64,000 nucleotides of DNA from Methylomicrobium sp035916875 (GCF_035916875.1 NZ_JAXUHN010000096.1:1-64000), one strand, 5' to 3'; shown: positions 40,956-50,574, counted from the stretch's first letter. A program made the numbers and translations. The notes: generated by a model from the sequence alone, not told the origin.

Positions 40956-42293
40956 TCATGCCGGTGGATGCTCCAGGCTTTCCGGCACATGCGGAAAAAT
41001 GCGGATTTCTAAGATACGCGAGTCCTGCATTTTGTCGATCACCACATCAAATTGACGGAATTCGACTTGCTGCCCTTCGACCGGAATGTCGCGAAGTTTG
41101 GCCAGGATAAGCCCGCCGACCGACACCTCGTTTTCGAGTTCGAGGTCCTCGTTCTCGATGTCGATGCCCAAGATCCGTTCCAGCGAAAAAATCGCCACAC
41201 TGCCTTTGGCAATGATTGTGCCATCATCGAGCCGTGTCCATTCGGTGACGCTCGGGCGGAATTCGTCGCGAATCTCGCCGACCATCGCGCTCAATAAATT
41301 GTCCAGCGTAATGAAACCCAGCGGCATGCGTTTTTTTTGGCCGACGATCGCGAAATGCGCGGCGCCGGCGCGGAAATTTCTGAACAATTCGAGCGCCGGG
41401 GTATGCGCGGAGACATATTGAACAGGGCGGAGATACTGGCGCAAATCGTCGATAGCCTTGCCTTCCTGCTGCGCAAAAAACAAATCCTTCAAATGAATCA
41501 CGCCCAGCACGTCGATGCCGTTCAAATCGAAATAAGGATAGCGGCTAAAATGTTTGTGACAGACCGCCCGCAGATTATCATTCAAACTCTTCTTCGCATG
41601 CAGCGCGGCCATTTCGTGCAAGGGCCGCATCAGATCGGAAACCTGCAACTCGCTGAAATCGAGCGTATTCGCCAAAACATTCCATTCGTCCTGGGTAAAC
41701 TTGTCGCTCCGCCGGTTGCCGCGCAAGATCAGCTTCAGTTCCTCGGCGGTATAATACGGATCATGACCCTCTAAATGTTTGATGCCAATCAGTCGCAAGG
41801 TAAAGTTTGCGCTGACGTTCAGCACCCGGATCGCTGGATACATCAGCAGGTAAAAGCCATAGAGCGGCGCGGCGCAGATCAGTCCGACCTTTTCGGGGCT
41901 GCGGATGGCGAGCGACTTCGGAGCCAGTTCGCCGGCCACGATATGCAAAAACGAAATGACCGAGAAAGCGGTCAGAAATGCGATACTGTGCAGCAATTCA
42001 GGCGAGTCAATGCCCAGTCGGCTCAGCCCGGGCGCAATCAGCTCGGCGAACGCCGGTTCGCCGACCCAGCCGAGACCAAGCGAAGCCAGCGTAATGCCGA
42101 GCTGACAGGCGGATAGATACGCATCGAGCCGCGCGTGCACTTTCGCGAGCATCCGCCCCTGCCAGCCTTGCGTCTTCGCGATCGCACGGATACGCGTCGG
42201 ACGCAGTCTGACCAGGCCAAACTCAGCCGCCACGAAAAAACCGTTCAGGACGACGAGCAAAATCGCGATTGCAATCAAAAATAAATTATTCAT
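40956..42293 (-). CDS. CNNM/CorC-type transporter with DUF21, CBS pair and CorC_HlyC domain
   Basis: A 445-residue protein of the 'hemolysin-like' CNNM family. The membrane DUF21 domain occupies residues 1-190 (IAIAILLVVLNGFFVAAEFGLVRLR, ACQLGITLASLGLGWVGEPAF), followed by two CBS domains (205-330; VSDLMRPLHEMAALHAKKSLNDN, GVIHLKDLFF) and the CorC_HlyC domain (350-435). Relatives export magnesium or cobalt or stabilise membranes; the ion here is inferred. It forms an operon with the AI-2E permease gene. It is not a true hemolysin by evidence here. Confidence 0.9.
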   Translation of the reverse strand: MNNLFLIAIAILLVVLNGFFVAAEFGLVRLRPTRIRAIAKTQGWQGRMLAKVHARLDAYLSACQLGITLASLGLGWVGEPAFAELIAPGLSRLGIDSPELLHSIAFLTAFSVISFLHIVAGELAPKSLAIRSPEKVGLICAAPLYGFYLLMYPAIRVLNVSANFTLRLIGIKHLEGHDPYYTAEELKLILRGNRRSDKFTQDEWNVLANTLDFSELQVSDLMRPLHEMAALHAKKSLNDNLRAVCHKHFSRYPYFDLNGIDVLGVIHLKDLFFAQQEGKAIDDLRQYLRPVQYVSAHTPALELFRNFRAGAAHFAIVGQKKRMPLGFITLDNLLSAMVGEIRDEFRPSVTEWTRLDDGTIIAKGSVAIFSLERILGIDIENEDLELENEVSVGGLILAKLRDIPVEGQQVEFRQFDVVIDKMQDSRILEIRIFPHVPESLEHPPA

Positions 42294-42606
42294 AGTGAGT
42301 AAAAACTCGTTCCGAGTTTTTCAGGATGCCGCCCTCGATCAATCGATACTGAGACGGCTTGAGGGGGGTTGTCAATGCGAATGGCGTCCCGCTATATTAA
42401 GCAAACGATTAATGGCGAACGCCATGCTAGCCGAACGTTCATTTTTTTAAAAAACCCAAATGCCGTTCGGATTATAATAAACCCTACGACCGAATGCGAG
42501 ACCTCGATTGAAAAGCGTTATTATCCGGCGACTTCAAGTAAATGCCGGCATTGTTTGCGTCCGTCGGAAACTCGCATTCAATCCCATTCCTTATTCATAT
42601 TAGCAA
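42294..42606. other. Divergent intergenic region between the CNNM gene and apbE
   Basis: About 313 bases without a gene. A direct stretch of AT-rich sequence near 42440-42480 may hold promoter elements, but no boxes are clear in either direction. Confidence 0.4.
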
Positions 42607-43722
42607 ATGATTAAATCAGCGCTCGGCGATTTTGCCCCGAAAAGCTTTGTATCAAAATTAACTATCGATCGACATCGCTCAACATTGAACACCGGTATTA
42701 CGTCCGTTTTGTCCCGCGTAACGACGACGCTTTTGTTCATTGCGCTCGCCGGCTGTACGAAATCACCGGCATTGCAGCAATTAAAAGGATTTGCACAAGG
42801 CACCAGTTATCATATCAGTTATTGGTCCGCCTCTCCCATCGATGCGCAAGCGGTCAAAAAAGCGGTCGATAACGAATTCGCCACTATCGATAAGCTACTT
42901 TCGAATTACCGCCCCGATTCGGTTATCGAAGTGTTCAATCGCAGCGCCAACACCGGGAGCCAGGAAGTCGGCCCCGAAATCGTACAGTTGGCGCGGATCG
43001 CGTCAGCCGTGCATCAAGCCTCGCAAGGCTGCTACGATCTGACGATCAAGCCGTTGTTCACGCTCTGGGGCTTTAATGGCGAAAGGCCGTCCGTTCCGAA
43101 CGACAAAGCGATTGCCGATACGCTGAAGCAGATCGGCATGGCGAAACTGACCCCCGTCGATGATACTCATCTGAGCAAAAAACAAGCCGAGTTACAAGTC
43201 GATCTTTCCTCGATCGCGCAAGGCTATAGCGTTGAAAGCATCAGCCGCGTGCTCGAAAAACATGGCGTGAACGATTATATGGTCGAAATCGGCGGCGAAC
43301 TGAAAACCCGCGGCCACAAGCCGGATCACTCGTCCTGGCGCATCGCAATCGAAAAACCGCTGCCCGGCGAGCACCAGTTGCATAAAATTTTATCGATGCC
43401 TCAGGATGCCACGCTCGCGATCATGACCTCGGGCACGTACCGGCATTATTTCGATGCGAACGGCCAACGCTACGGCCATATCCTGGATGCGCGCACCGGA
43501 CGCCCGGTCACGCACGATCTGGTCTCGGTGACGGTCGCGCATGCCGATCCGGTCATCGCCGACGCCTGGTCCACCGCGCTTTTGTGCCTCGGCCAGGAAC
43601 AAGGGATCAAAACCGCCAATGCCGAACACCTCGCCGCGCTATTCATCCGGCTGCAGAACAATCAGTTACTCGAATCGCAAACAGACTCGTTCACTACGTT
43701 AAATATTCTCACCCAGCCATAA
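42607..43722 (+). CDS. apbE: FAD:protein FMN transferase, ApbE type (lipoprotein)
   Basis: ApbE attaches FMN to threonine residues of flavoproteins such as NqrB/C and RnfG, using FAD and magnesium. The protein shows QGTSYHISYWS, IDKLLSNYRPDSVIEVFNRS, VDLSSIAQGYSVESISRVL (substrate site), EIGGELKTRGHKP and the late DARTGRPVTHDLVSVTVAHADPVIADAWSTAL. Residues 39-50 (TTTLLFIALAGC) form a lipobox, so it is probably an inner-membrane lipoprotein. A TTG at 42685 would put the Cys at position 24, a better signal; neither start has a good ribosome-binding site. The HpnN-like gene follows by 26 bases. Confidence 0.9.
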   Translation: MIKSALGDFAPKSFVSKLTIDRHRSTLNTGITSVLSRVTTTLLFIALAGCTKSPALQQLKGFAQGTSYHISYWSASPIDAQAVKKAVDNEFATIDKLLSNYRPDSVIEVFNRSANTGSQEVGPEIVQLARIASAVHQASQGCYDLTIKPLFTLWGFNGERPSVPNDKAIADTLKQIGMAKLTPVDDTHLSKKQAELQVDLSSIAQGYSVESISRVLEKHGVNDYMVEIGGELKTRGHKPDHSSWRIAIEKPLPGEHQLHKILSMPQDATLAIMTSGTYRHYFDANGQRYGHILDARTGRPVTHDLVSVTVAHADPVIADAWSTALLCLGQEQGIKTANAEHLAALFIRLQNNQLLESQTDSFTTLNILTQP

Positions 43723-43748
43723 TTGCCTGGACCAAGGACACCCGCACA

Positions 43749-46433
43749 ATGTCTTCCATAACCACCGTACAACACATTATCTCGTCCGTAGGGAATCGCA
43801 TCCTAGGCAATCCGTTCAAAAGCTTCCTGATCATCTGCCTGCTGGTCGCTGGCGTCATACAATACACTGCCGGCCATTTAAGCATCAATACCGATACCGC
43901 GGAACTGATCGCTCCCGATGCGCCGTTTCAGCAAAACCGCCGCAAGTTCGAACAGAACTTCTCGAAAGATTTGCATACGCTGTTGCTGGTGGTCGAGTCG
44001 GACACGCCCGAACTGACCAAATCGGCGACCAAACGCCTGGGCCGTTTACTCGCCGCGGACAAGACCAATTTCGATTCGGTCTACGTTCCGAACGACAATG
44101 AGTATTTCCACCGCAACGGCCTGCTCTATCTCGAACAGGACGATCTGCAAACCTTGTCGAACAGCCTGTCGCAGGCGCAGCCCTTCATCGGCCGGATTTC
44201 GAAGGAACCGGATCTGACCGGCTTTTTTTCGATCCTCGAAGATGCGCTGACCTCCGCGAACAAGGATCAAAGCGTACCGATCGACCTGACTTCGCTGATC
44301 GATAAGATCAATGCCGCCCTGCATAAGCGGATCAACGGCGAAAATAGCCTGTTGTCCTGGGAAAACCTGATCGCCGAGCAGAAAATCACGAAGGCAAGCG
44401 CGAACAAAGGCTTCATCAATGTGCTCCCCAAATTCGATTATTCCTCGATTCGTCCTGCCGAAATTGCGATCGAGGCGATCCGCAAAGCCGCCGCGACCAT
44501 TCAGGAGCCGAATCTGCCAGCGGTCAAAGTCTGGGTCACCGGCGAAGTCGGCCTGGAGGATGACGAACTCCTGGGCATGAGCACCGGCACCTTCAATGCG
44601 AGTATTTTCTCGGTGGTGCTGGTTTTCGTGATTCTGTTGAAAGCCTACCATTCGCTCGCACTGACATTGGCGACCCTATTCACGCTCGCCTTGGGCATGG
44701 TGTTTTGCGGCGGCTTCGCCGCGTTTTCGGTCAAGGAATTGAATCTGATTTCGGTCGCATTCGCGGTCTCGAATATCGGCCTCGGCGTCGAATACGCGAT
44801 CCATTTCTGTTTACGCTACCGGGACAACCTGCTTCATCATGTCGACAGGGTCCGTGCGATTCGCAGCACCTTGCTCAGCACCAGCCCGTCGCTGTTATTG
44901 TGCGCCGGCACCACAGCGATTGGACTGTACGCCTTCATTCCGACCGATTATAAAGGCGTGTCGGAACTGGGTCTTTTGGCTGGCACCAGTTTGTTCATTT
45001 GTTTGTTGGTGACGCTGACCGTATTACCGTTGCTGCTCAAGTTCGTACCGGTCTCGGTGCCGAAAGAAGCAGATTCCACACACCCGACCCTGGCGACCCT
45101 GGGGGAAAAATCTGCCCATCTGACCCTGCATTTCGCGAAACCGATTGCGATCGGGACGGCGGTGCTGACCCTGCTGTCGGTCATTCTGGTTTTCAAAGTC
45201 AAGACCGACTTTAATCCGCTGAATCTGCGCGATCCCCAAACCGAATCGGTGATCGCTTTCAAGAGTCTGATGAAGGACAAGGACACGTCCCCGATGACCC
45301 TGACGGTCCTTGCGCAAGATGCGGGCAAAGCCAAAGCTTTGCAACAGCAACTCGCCAAGATCGATACTGTCGATAAAACGATCAGCCTGTTCGATTTCGT
45401 GCCGGACAATCAGGAAGACAAGTTGGCGATCATCGATGAAATCGCATTGATGCTCGGCGCGCAACCGCAACGCTTCCCCGAATTGCAGCCGGACCTGGAG
45501 CCGGAACCCGGCATCGTTAAACTGATCAAAGCGATCGACACGGTCCTGCCGACCAAAAAGGACGCGAAGGAAATCGAATCGCTGACCAATCTGCGCAAAG
45601 AATTGCGCGACATTTTGCTCGAATTGGATGCGCGCCAGGAAACCAGCCGCCGCCAATTCATCGAACAAGTGCAGATTACCTTGCTCGGCACGCTACCGAA
45701 GGTGATGAACGAACTTTACGCGAGCCTGAACGCGAGCGAAGTGACCCTCGACGACGTGCCGCAGGACATCAAGGAAAGATGGCTCAGCAAGACCGGCCTG
45801 TACCGGATTCAGATCGTTCCGAAGTATGATTTGAACGATCTCGGCAACATGGCCAAGTTCATCGCCGACGTTCAGGCGATCGCGCCGGATACGACCGATT
45901 TGCCGGTCATGTATTGGGAGTCGATGAAGGAAGTGATCAACTCCTTTCAACAAGCGATCATCATCGCGCTGATCACGATCGCCCTGCTGCTGATGGCGAT
46001 CCGGCGCAATCTGATCGACACCCTGCTGGTCATGACCCCGCTGATTCTGGCCGGACTCTTTACGATGGCCAGCACGGTGCTGACCGACACGCCGATCAAC
46101 TTCGCGAATATCATCGCCCTGCCTCTACTGTTGGGGCTCGGTGTCGATAACGGCATTCACATGGTCGAAAAACTGCATCACTCACTGTCGGAAGAGCAGA
46201 ACATCTACCAGTCGAGCACCGCGCGGGCGATGTTCTACGGCGCCTTGACCACCGCGTCGAGTTTCGCGGGCCTGGCGTTTTCGCCGCATCAGGGCATCGC
46301 GAGCATGGGCCTGGTGATTACGATCGGTATTTTTTGGATCATGACCTGCACGTTCGTGGTTCTGCCAGCGCTGAGCTCACTGGTGTTCAAGCACAGAATG
46401 CATCCGGTTGCCAAGCCTTCGGAAATAGCCTAG
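43749..46433 (+). CDS. hpnN: HpnN-like hopanoid RND/MMPL-family transporter
   Basis: An 894-residue RND/MMPL transporter. An N-terminal membrane helix (SFLIICLLVAGVIQYTAG) leads to a large periplasmic domain, then helix groups ASIFSVVLVFVILLKAYHSLALTLATLFTL and a second half from AIGTAVLTLLSVILVFKVKT, with IALITIALLLMAIRRNLIDTLLVMTPLI and the paired LLLGLGVDNGIHMVEKL near the end. Length and DxGIHMVEKL match HpnN, which carries hopanoids to the outer membrane in hopanoid producers; other MMPL exporters share the fold. No other hopanoid gene is in view. ATG 43749 has an AAGGA site. Confidence 0.78.
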   Translation: MSSITTVQHIISSVGNRILGNPFKSFLIICLLVAGVIQYTAGHLSINTDTAELIAPDAPFQQNRRKFEQNFSKDLHTLLLVVESDTPELTKSATKRLGRLLAADKTNFDSVYVPNDNEYFHRNGLLYLEQDDLQTLSNSLSQAQPFIGRISKEPDLTGFFSILEDALTSANKDQSVPIDLTSLIDKINAALHKRINGENSLLSWENLIAEQKITKASANKGFINVLPKFDYSSIRPAEIAIEAIRKAAATIQEPNLPAVKVWVTGEVGLEDDELLGMSTGTFNASIFSVVLVFVILLKAYHSLALTLATLFTLALGMVFCGGFAAFSVKELNLISVAFAVSNIGLGVEYAIHFCLRYRDNLLHHVDRVRAIRSTLLSTSPSLLLCAGTTAIGLYAFIPTDYKGVSELGLLAGTSLFICLLVTLTVLPLLLKFVPVSVPKEADSTHPTLATLGEKSAHLTLHFAKPIAIGTAVLTLLSVILVFKVKTDFNPLNLRDPQTESVIAFKSLMKDKDTSPMTLTVLAQDAGKAKALQQQLAKIDTVDKTISLFDFVPDNQEDKLAIIDEIALMLGAQPQRFPELQPDLEPEPGIVKLIKAIDTVLPTKKDAKEIESLTNLRKELRDILLELDARQETSRRQFIEQVQITLLGTLPKVMNELYASLNASEVTLDDVPQDIKERWLSKTGLYRIQIVPKYDLNDLGNMAKFIADVQAIAPDTTDLPVMYWESMKEVINSFQQAIIIALITIALLLMAIRRNLIDTLLVMTPLILAGLFTMASTVLTDTPINFANIIALPLLLGLGVDNGIHMVEKLHHSLSEEQNIYQSSTARAMFYGALTTASSFAGLAFSPHQGIASMGLVITIGIFWIMTCTFVVLPALSSLVFKHRMHPVAKPSEIA

Positions 46434-46506
46434 TCGAACGAAGGCTAGAATGCATTGCAGCTTTACAATCACTCGCCGCAAGTTATTCCTTGCGGGAAGA
46501 TAAATC

Positions 46507-47148
46507 ATGCTCGAATACACCGACTACATAAAAATCTTCATTACTCTCTTGGCGGTGGTCGATCCGATCGGCGCAATGCCGATCATCGCCGGAATGGTGG
46601 GGCGCGGCAGCCGCACCCAACTGAATGCGATCGCCAGTACAGCCGCATTGGCGGTCACGGCAATCCTTTTTATATCACTGTTTATCGGCGAAGATTTGCT
46701 TTATTTTTTCGGTATCAGTATTAACTCCTTTAAAATCAGCGGCGGTATTTTGCTGATGTTAATGGCTCTCTCGATGCTGCAAGCAAAGACCAGTGAAACA
46801 GTGCAAAACCGACAGGAAGCGGAGACGCTCGAAAACCATAAGTCAATCGCGATCGTGCCGGTGTCAATGCCGCTTTTGGCCGGCCCGGGCGCGATCAGTA
46901 CGGTGATCCTGTATGCGCAAATGGGCGACAGTGTCCGGCATTATCTGCTAATCAGCCTCGACATCCTCGCGGTCGTACTGATTTTATGGATAGTAATCCG
47001 TTTTATCCCTTGGCTAACCCGACGCCTGGGCCAGACCGGCATCAATGTCTTTATCCGGCTGATGGGACTGGTGCTGTCGGCGCTGGCTATCGAATTCATG
47101 GCGAGCGGTTTGAAAGGTTTATTTCCTGTTTTATCGGCCCATCCCTAA
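46507..47148 (+). CDS. MarC-family inner-membrane protein
   Basis: A 213-residue membrane protein of the MarC family with six predicted helices: YIKIFITLLAVVDPIGAMPIIAGM, TAALAVTAILFISLFIGEDLLYFFG, SGGILLMLMALSMLQA, VPVSMPLLAGPGAISTVILYAQM, LISLDILAVVLILWIVIRF and the final IRLMGLVLSALAIEFMASGL. The function of MarC is uncertain; a proposed multidrug role was not confirmed. A GGAAG site precedes ATG 46507. It is followed 5 bases later by corA, so the two are one operon. Confidence 0.88.
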   Translation: MLEYTDYIKIFITLLAVVDPIGAMPIIAGMVGRGSRTQLNAIASTAALAVTAILFISLFIGEDLLYFFGISINSFKISGGILLMLMALSMLQAKTSETVQNRQEAETLENHKSIAIVPVSMPLLAGPGAISTVILYAQMGDSVRHYLLISLDILAVVLILWIVIRFIPWLTRRLGQTGINVFIRLMGLVLSALAIEFMASGLKGLFPVLSAHP

Positions 47149-47153
47149 CGTAA

Positions 47154-48218
47154 ATGATTGAATCATTAAGTTACGCCTCCGAAAAATCGGGCATGCCGCC
47201 AGGGTCGCTGGTGCATGTCGGCGATGTACATGATCACATCCAAAGCATTTCGGTGATCAATTACAACGCCTCGCAAATCGAAAAACGCACGCTTGCCTCG
47301 GTCGACGACATCCTGCCCTACATCACGCCCGACACGATCACCTGGATCATTGTGAACGGCTTGCAGAATGTCTCGGTAATCGAGGCGATCGGGCGGTATT
47401 TCGGCATCCACGACTTGGTGCTCGAAGACATTCTGAATACGCATCAGCGCCCCAAATTCGAGGATTTCGAGAATTATTTGTACATCGTATTCAAAGCGAT
47501 TACCTTGCAGAACGGTGACGCATCGGTCGAATACGAGCAAATCAGCCTACTCCTGCTGAATAACATCGTCTTTACTTTCAAAGAAAAACCCGACGACATC
47601 CTGGACCCTATCATCAACCGACTGAATATCCCGCAAAGCCATCTACGCGCTCAAGGCAGCGATTATCTGGTTTACGTGATCATGGACACGGTGATCGATG
47701 AATATTTCGCTCTGCAAGATACCTTTGACGATCTGATCGAAACGATAGAAGACGAACTGTTGACCAACCCGACCAACGATACGCTGACGGCGATACAGAA
47801 AATCAAACGCGAACTGATATATTTGCGCCGCTCGATCTCGCCGCTCCGGGAACTGCTGGCCGCGATCCATCGCAGCGAATCGCCGCTATTGAGCGAACGC
47901 ACCAAACATTATTTCACCGATGTTTATGACCACGCGATACGCATCATCGAAGCGCTGGAGTCCTACCGTGACCTGATTTCCGGCATGCTGGACATTTACC
48001 TGTCCAGCATCAGCAATAAAATGAACGAGACGATGAAGGTGTTGACCGTGTTTTCGACGCTGTTCATCCCGTTGACCTTCATCGCCGGAGTTTACGGAAT
48101 GAACTTCGAATTCATGCCCGAATTGAAATGGCGATGGGGCTATCCGTTGCTATGGGTCATTTTTATCGCGATATCGGGCCTATTGTTGAATTTCTTCAGG
48201 AAACGCAAGTGGCTTTGA
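47154..48218 (+). CDS. corA: CorA-family magnesium/cobalt transporter
   Basis: CorA is the pentameric Mg2+ (and Co2+) channel. The 354-residue protein has a long cytoplasmic domain with IGRYFGIHDLVLEDILNTHQRPKFEDFENYLYIVFKAI and the C-terminal two-helix pore with the diagnostic YGMNFEFMPE (GMN selectivity motif, residues about 317-326) between VFSTLFIPLTFIAGV and YPLLWVIFIAISGLLLNFFRKRKWL. It overlaps the 3' end of the convergent glpD by 23 bases. Confidence 0.96.
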   Translation: MIESLSYASEKSGMPPGSLVHVGDVHDHIQSISVINYNASQIEKRTLASVDDILPYITPDTITWIIVNGLQNVSVIEAIGRYFGIHDLVLEDILNTHQRPKFEDFENYLYIVFKAITLQNGDASVEYEQISLLLLNNIVFTFKEKPDDILDPIINRLNIPQSHLRAQGSDYLVYVIMDTVIDEYFALQDTFDDLIETIEDELLTNPTNDTLTAIQKIKRELIYLRRSISPLRELLAAIHRSESPLLSERTKHYFTDVYDHAIRIIEALESYRDLISGMLDIYLSSISNKMNETMKVLTVFSTLFIPLTFIAGVYGMNFEFMPELKWRWGYPLLWVIFIAISGLLLNFFRKRKWL

Positions 48219-49773
48219 GTTCCGACTCGCGCCGTCCTTGATCCCAAGCCAATACCGGCGCGACGATGTCCGTGATCCGCCGCAGATCTTCCGGCTTCAA
48301 CTTCGCCAGAATCAGCAAAGGCAGCCGGCGCCGCAGCAAGTCCTCGAGATGCACGACCATTTCGGTACGCGCACAAAACAGCAAATCGGCGACGACAAAA
48401 GGCGACTCAGGAATGATCCGTGCGGCCGATTCGGGATGGTCTTCGCATAACGCCAAGACTTCCGAGGCGCGGCTTCCATGACGAAAAAGCAGCCATTTCG
48501 CGCTTTCGCTATCGATTCCGACTTCCAGGGCGCGCTGGGTCACCTCTGCTGACCAACCTTGAAAATCGGGCCCCGGCGACCAGGGTAGCGGCTTGCCGAA
48601 GGTTGTGCACGGCTGCCGAACTCCCAGGCGATCGCAGAGTTTATCGACAATCTGCGCCGCATCGCTTCTGGCCGAAGTCAGTTTGCCGCCGATCGAGGTC
48701 AACAGGCCATTGTCCCCGACATGCAACTCCCAGTCCCGGCTGACCGCGGACGGGGAAGACCGATCACTCTTCTTCAACACCCGCAGCCCCGCGAAAGCGC
48801 CGATGATGTCTGTTTTCATCCAGTTCGCGTCTTTGACGACGCCATTCACCTCATTCAGCAAATAATCGATGTCCTTATCCTCGGCCTTGACCGCATCGAG
48901 ATCGCCGTCATAATCGGTGTCGGTTGTACCGACCAGGGTTCTTCCATACCAGGGAATCATGAAAAACACCCGGCCGTCGGACTTCGCGGTCAACAATAAA
49001 GCTTCCTTGTCCAACAGGTTCGGCAGAATCAGATGCACCCCCTTGCTCAAGCGGTAGCTGCATTCAGCATCCAGCAAACGCGCCCATTGCCCGGCCGTAT
49101 TCACGAACTGTTTCGCCTGCACCGTGACGCTATCTCCGGTGAGTTGATCGGTCACTACCGCTTCGACAAGTATGCCGTTCCGTTCGAAAAAATCGCTGAC
49201 CTTGCAATAGTTCAAACAGACGGCGCCGGCACTTTCGGCGCCCGCAACCAGTTCCAGCACTAGGCGCGCATCGTCGGTCTGCGCATCGAGATAGGTAAAG
49301 CCGGCCTTCAACCCCGATGTCCGCAAACATGGAAAGCGCCCGGCAAACTCGCGGCCATCGTAACGCCGAAAACCTTGTTCATCGGCGATCGAACCGGCCA
49401 GTCCGTCATACAGCGTCAGCCCCACAGCCAGCCGAAAACTGCCGAGCCGGCTGCCCCGGCAAACCGGCACGCCGAAGCGCAAGGGCCGCACACGATGCGG
49501 CGCTGCGACCATCAGCATCTGCCGTTCGGCCAGCGTTTTGCGCACCAGCTTGAAATCGAAATTCTCGAGATAACGGAGGCCGCCGTGCACCAGCTTGCTC
49601 GATGCGCTCGATGTCGCATTCGCCCAATCGCCTCGGTCGACCAGCGCGACTTTGAGGCCACGCAAGGCCGCATCATAGGCGGTCCAGGCCCCGTAAATGC
49701 CGCCGCCGCAAATCAGCACATCGAAGGTCAGATCATTCAAACGGGAAAAATCGCGCACCATCATTTGGCTCAT
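48196..49773 (-). CDS. glpD: FAD-dependent glycerol-3-phosphate dehydrogenase, aerobic type
   Basis: GlpD oxidises glycerol-3-phosphate to dihydroxyacetone phosphate and passes electrons to quinone at the inner membrane. The 525-residue protein starts with a dinucleotide-binding DVLICGGGIYGAWTAYDAALRGLKVALVDRGDW, then SSASSKLVHGGLRYLENFDFKLVRKTL (FAD site), FMIPWYGRTLVGTTDTDYDG and SIGGKLTSARSDA. ATG 49773 has a GAGG-type site upstream; an in-frame start at 49839 is possible but less likely. No glycerol kinase or facilitator is nearby. Confidence 0.93.
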   Translation of the reverse strand: MSQMMVRDFSRLNDLTFDVLICGGGIYGAWTAYDAALRGLKVALVDRGDWANATSSASSKLVHGGLRYLENFDFKLVRKTLAERQMLMVAAPHRVRPLRFGVPVCRGSRLGSFRLAVGLTLYDGLAGSIADEQGFRRYDGREFAGRFPCLRTSGLKAGFTYLDAQTDDARLVLELVAGAESAGAVCLNYCKVSDFFERNGILVEAVVTDQLTGDSVTVQAKQFVNTAGQWARLLDAECSYRLSKGVHLILPNLLDKEALLLTAKSDGRVFFMIPWYGRTLVGTTDTDYDGDLDAVKAEDKDIDYLLNEVNGVVKDANWMKTDIIGAFAGLRVLKKSDRSSPSAVSRDWELHVGDNGLLTSIGGKLTSARSDAAQIVDKLCDRLGVRQPCTTFGKPLPWSPGPDFQGWSAEVTQRALEVGIDSESAKWLLFRHGSRASEVLALCEDHPESAARIIPESPFVVADLLFCARTEMVVHLEDLLRRRLPLLILAKLKPEDLRRITDIVAPVLAWDQGRRESELKATCVS

Positions 49774-49823
49774 GTCCTCTCCGTAAATTGCGTGGTTTTG
49801 TTCATCATAATATAAATGCTGAA

Positions 49824-50522
49824 TCAAGCCCGTGCACAAACCCAGGCATCGATCCTCTCGACTCCGTGCCGTTTGAGTAGCGAAGCCATCTCATGCGCGG
49901 TCGAACCGGTCGTCATCACATCGTCGATAATCGCGACATGGCGGTATGGCACCGGCCTGGCCAGTTCGAAGGCATTTTTGATGTTTTTGCGCCGCTGTTT
50001 AGCGCTCAGCCCAGCCTGATGCGGGGTATCGCGCCGCCGTCGGCAACAGGTCAAATCAAGCGGAACCCCAATCTCGGAGGCAACGACTCTTCCGATTTCA
50101 ATCGCCTGATTGAAACCGCGTTCTCGGTATCGCGCATTGTGCAAAGGCACCGGCAGGATGCAATCGGGCATCCGTGCTTGCTGCCGGACATGCTCAACGA
50201 GCAATTGGCCGAGCAAACGCGCATGCGCATGGCGAGCGCTGAATTTCAAACCGGTAATCAAATAGCGGATGCCTTCCTGATACAAAAAAGGCGCATGGAC
50301 TTTATCGAAGGCGGGCGGACTGCTGATACAGCGTCCGCAAAGCCTATCGGACTCGGCCGCGGCCATCGCATTCGCGCAGCACGGACAACAGCAAGCATTG
50401 ACCGGCAATTGCAGCTGGCAGTGAGAGCAAAGATCGCGGCCCGCCTGACCCGCATTCCCGCACAGGATACAGGTTGGCGGAAACAGCAGTTGCTGTATAA
50501 TATCGAGCCAGTTGTTCACCAT
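49824..50522 (-). CDS. comF: ComF-family phosphoribosyltransferase-like protein
   Basis: A 232-residue ComF/GntX-type protein linked to DNA uptake or use in competent bacteria. An N-terminal four-cysteine zinc ribbon (CILCGNAGQAGRDLCSHC, plus CCPCC and LCGRC) is followed by a PRTase domain with DCILPVPLHNARYRERGFNQA and the PRPP motif VAIIDDVMTTGST. ATG 50522 (MVNNWLD) is the sensible start; a frame continuing to 50690 lies inside bioB. The likely bioB promoter lies inside its first 50 bases on the other strand. Confidence 0.9.
   Translation of the reverse strand: MVNNWLDIIQQLLFPPTCILCGNAGQAGRDLCSHCQLQLPVNACCCPCCANAMAAAESDRLCGRCISSPPAFDKVHAPFLYQEGIRYLITGLKFSARHAHARLLGQLLVEHVRQQARMPDCILPVPLHNARYRERGFNQAIEIGRVVASEIGVPLDLTCCRRRRDTPHQAGLSAKQRRKNIKNAFELARPVPYRHVAIIDDVMTTGSTAHEMASLLKRHGVERIDAWVCARA
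50474..50501 (+). promoter_or_regulatory. Candidate sigma-70 promoter of bioBFHCD
   Basis: TTGGCG and a perfect TATAAT are 16 bases apart, 74 bases before the bioB ATG and inside the start of the divergent comF gene. A predicted start near 50508 gives a leader of about 67 bases containing a BirA-like dyad. Confidence 0.55.
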
Positions 50523-50544
50523 TTTCACATGAATGGGTTGATCA
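50512..50544. promoter_or_regulatory. Weak BirA-operator-like dyad upstream of bioB
   Basis: TTGTTCACC-N15-GGTTGATCA compares with the E. coli bio operator TTGTAAACC-N15/16-GGTTTACAA: 7 of 9 and 6 of 9 matches, with the right spacing. It overlaps the likely transcription start. It is only a candidate, since the match is imperfect and the host BirA is unknown. Confidence 0.3.
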
Positions 50545-50574
50545 GTTTTCAATTTACCCCCGGAGATCTTTCGC

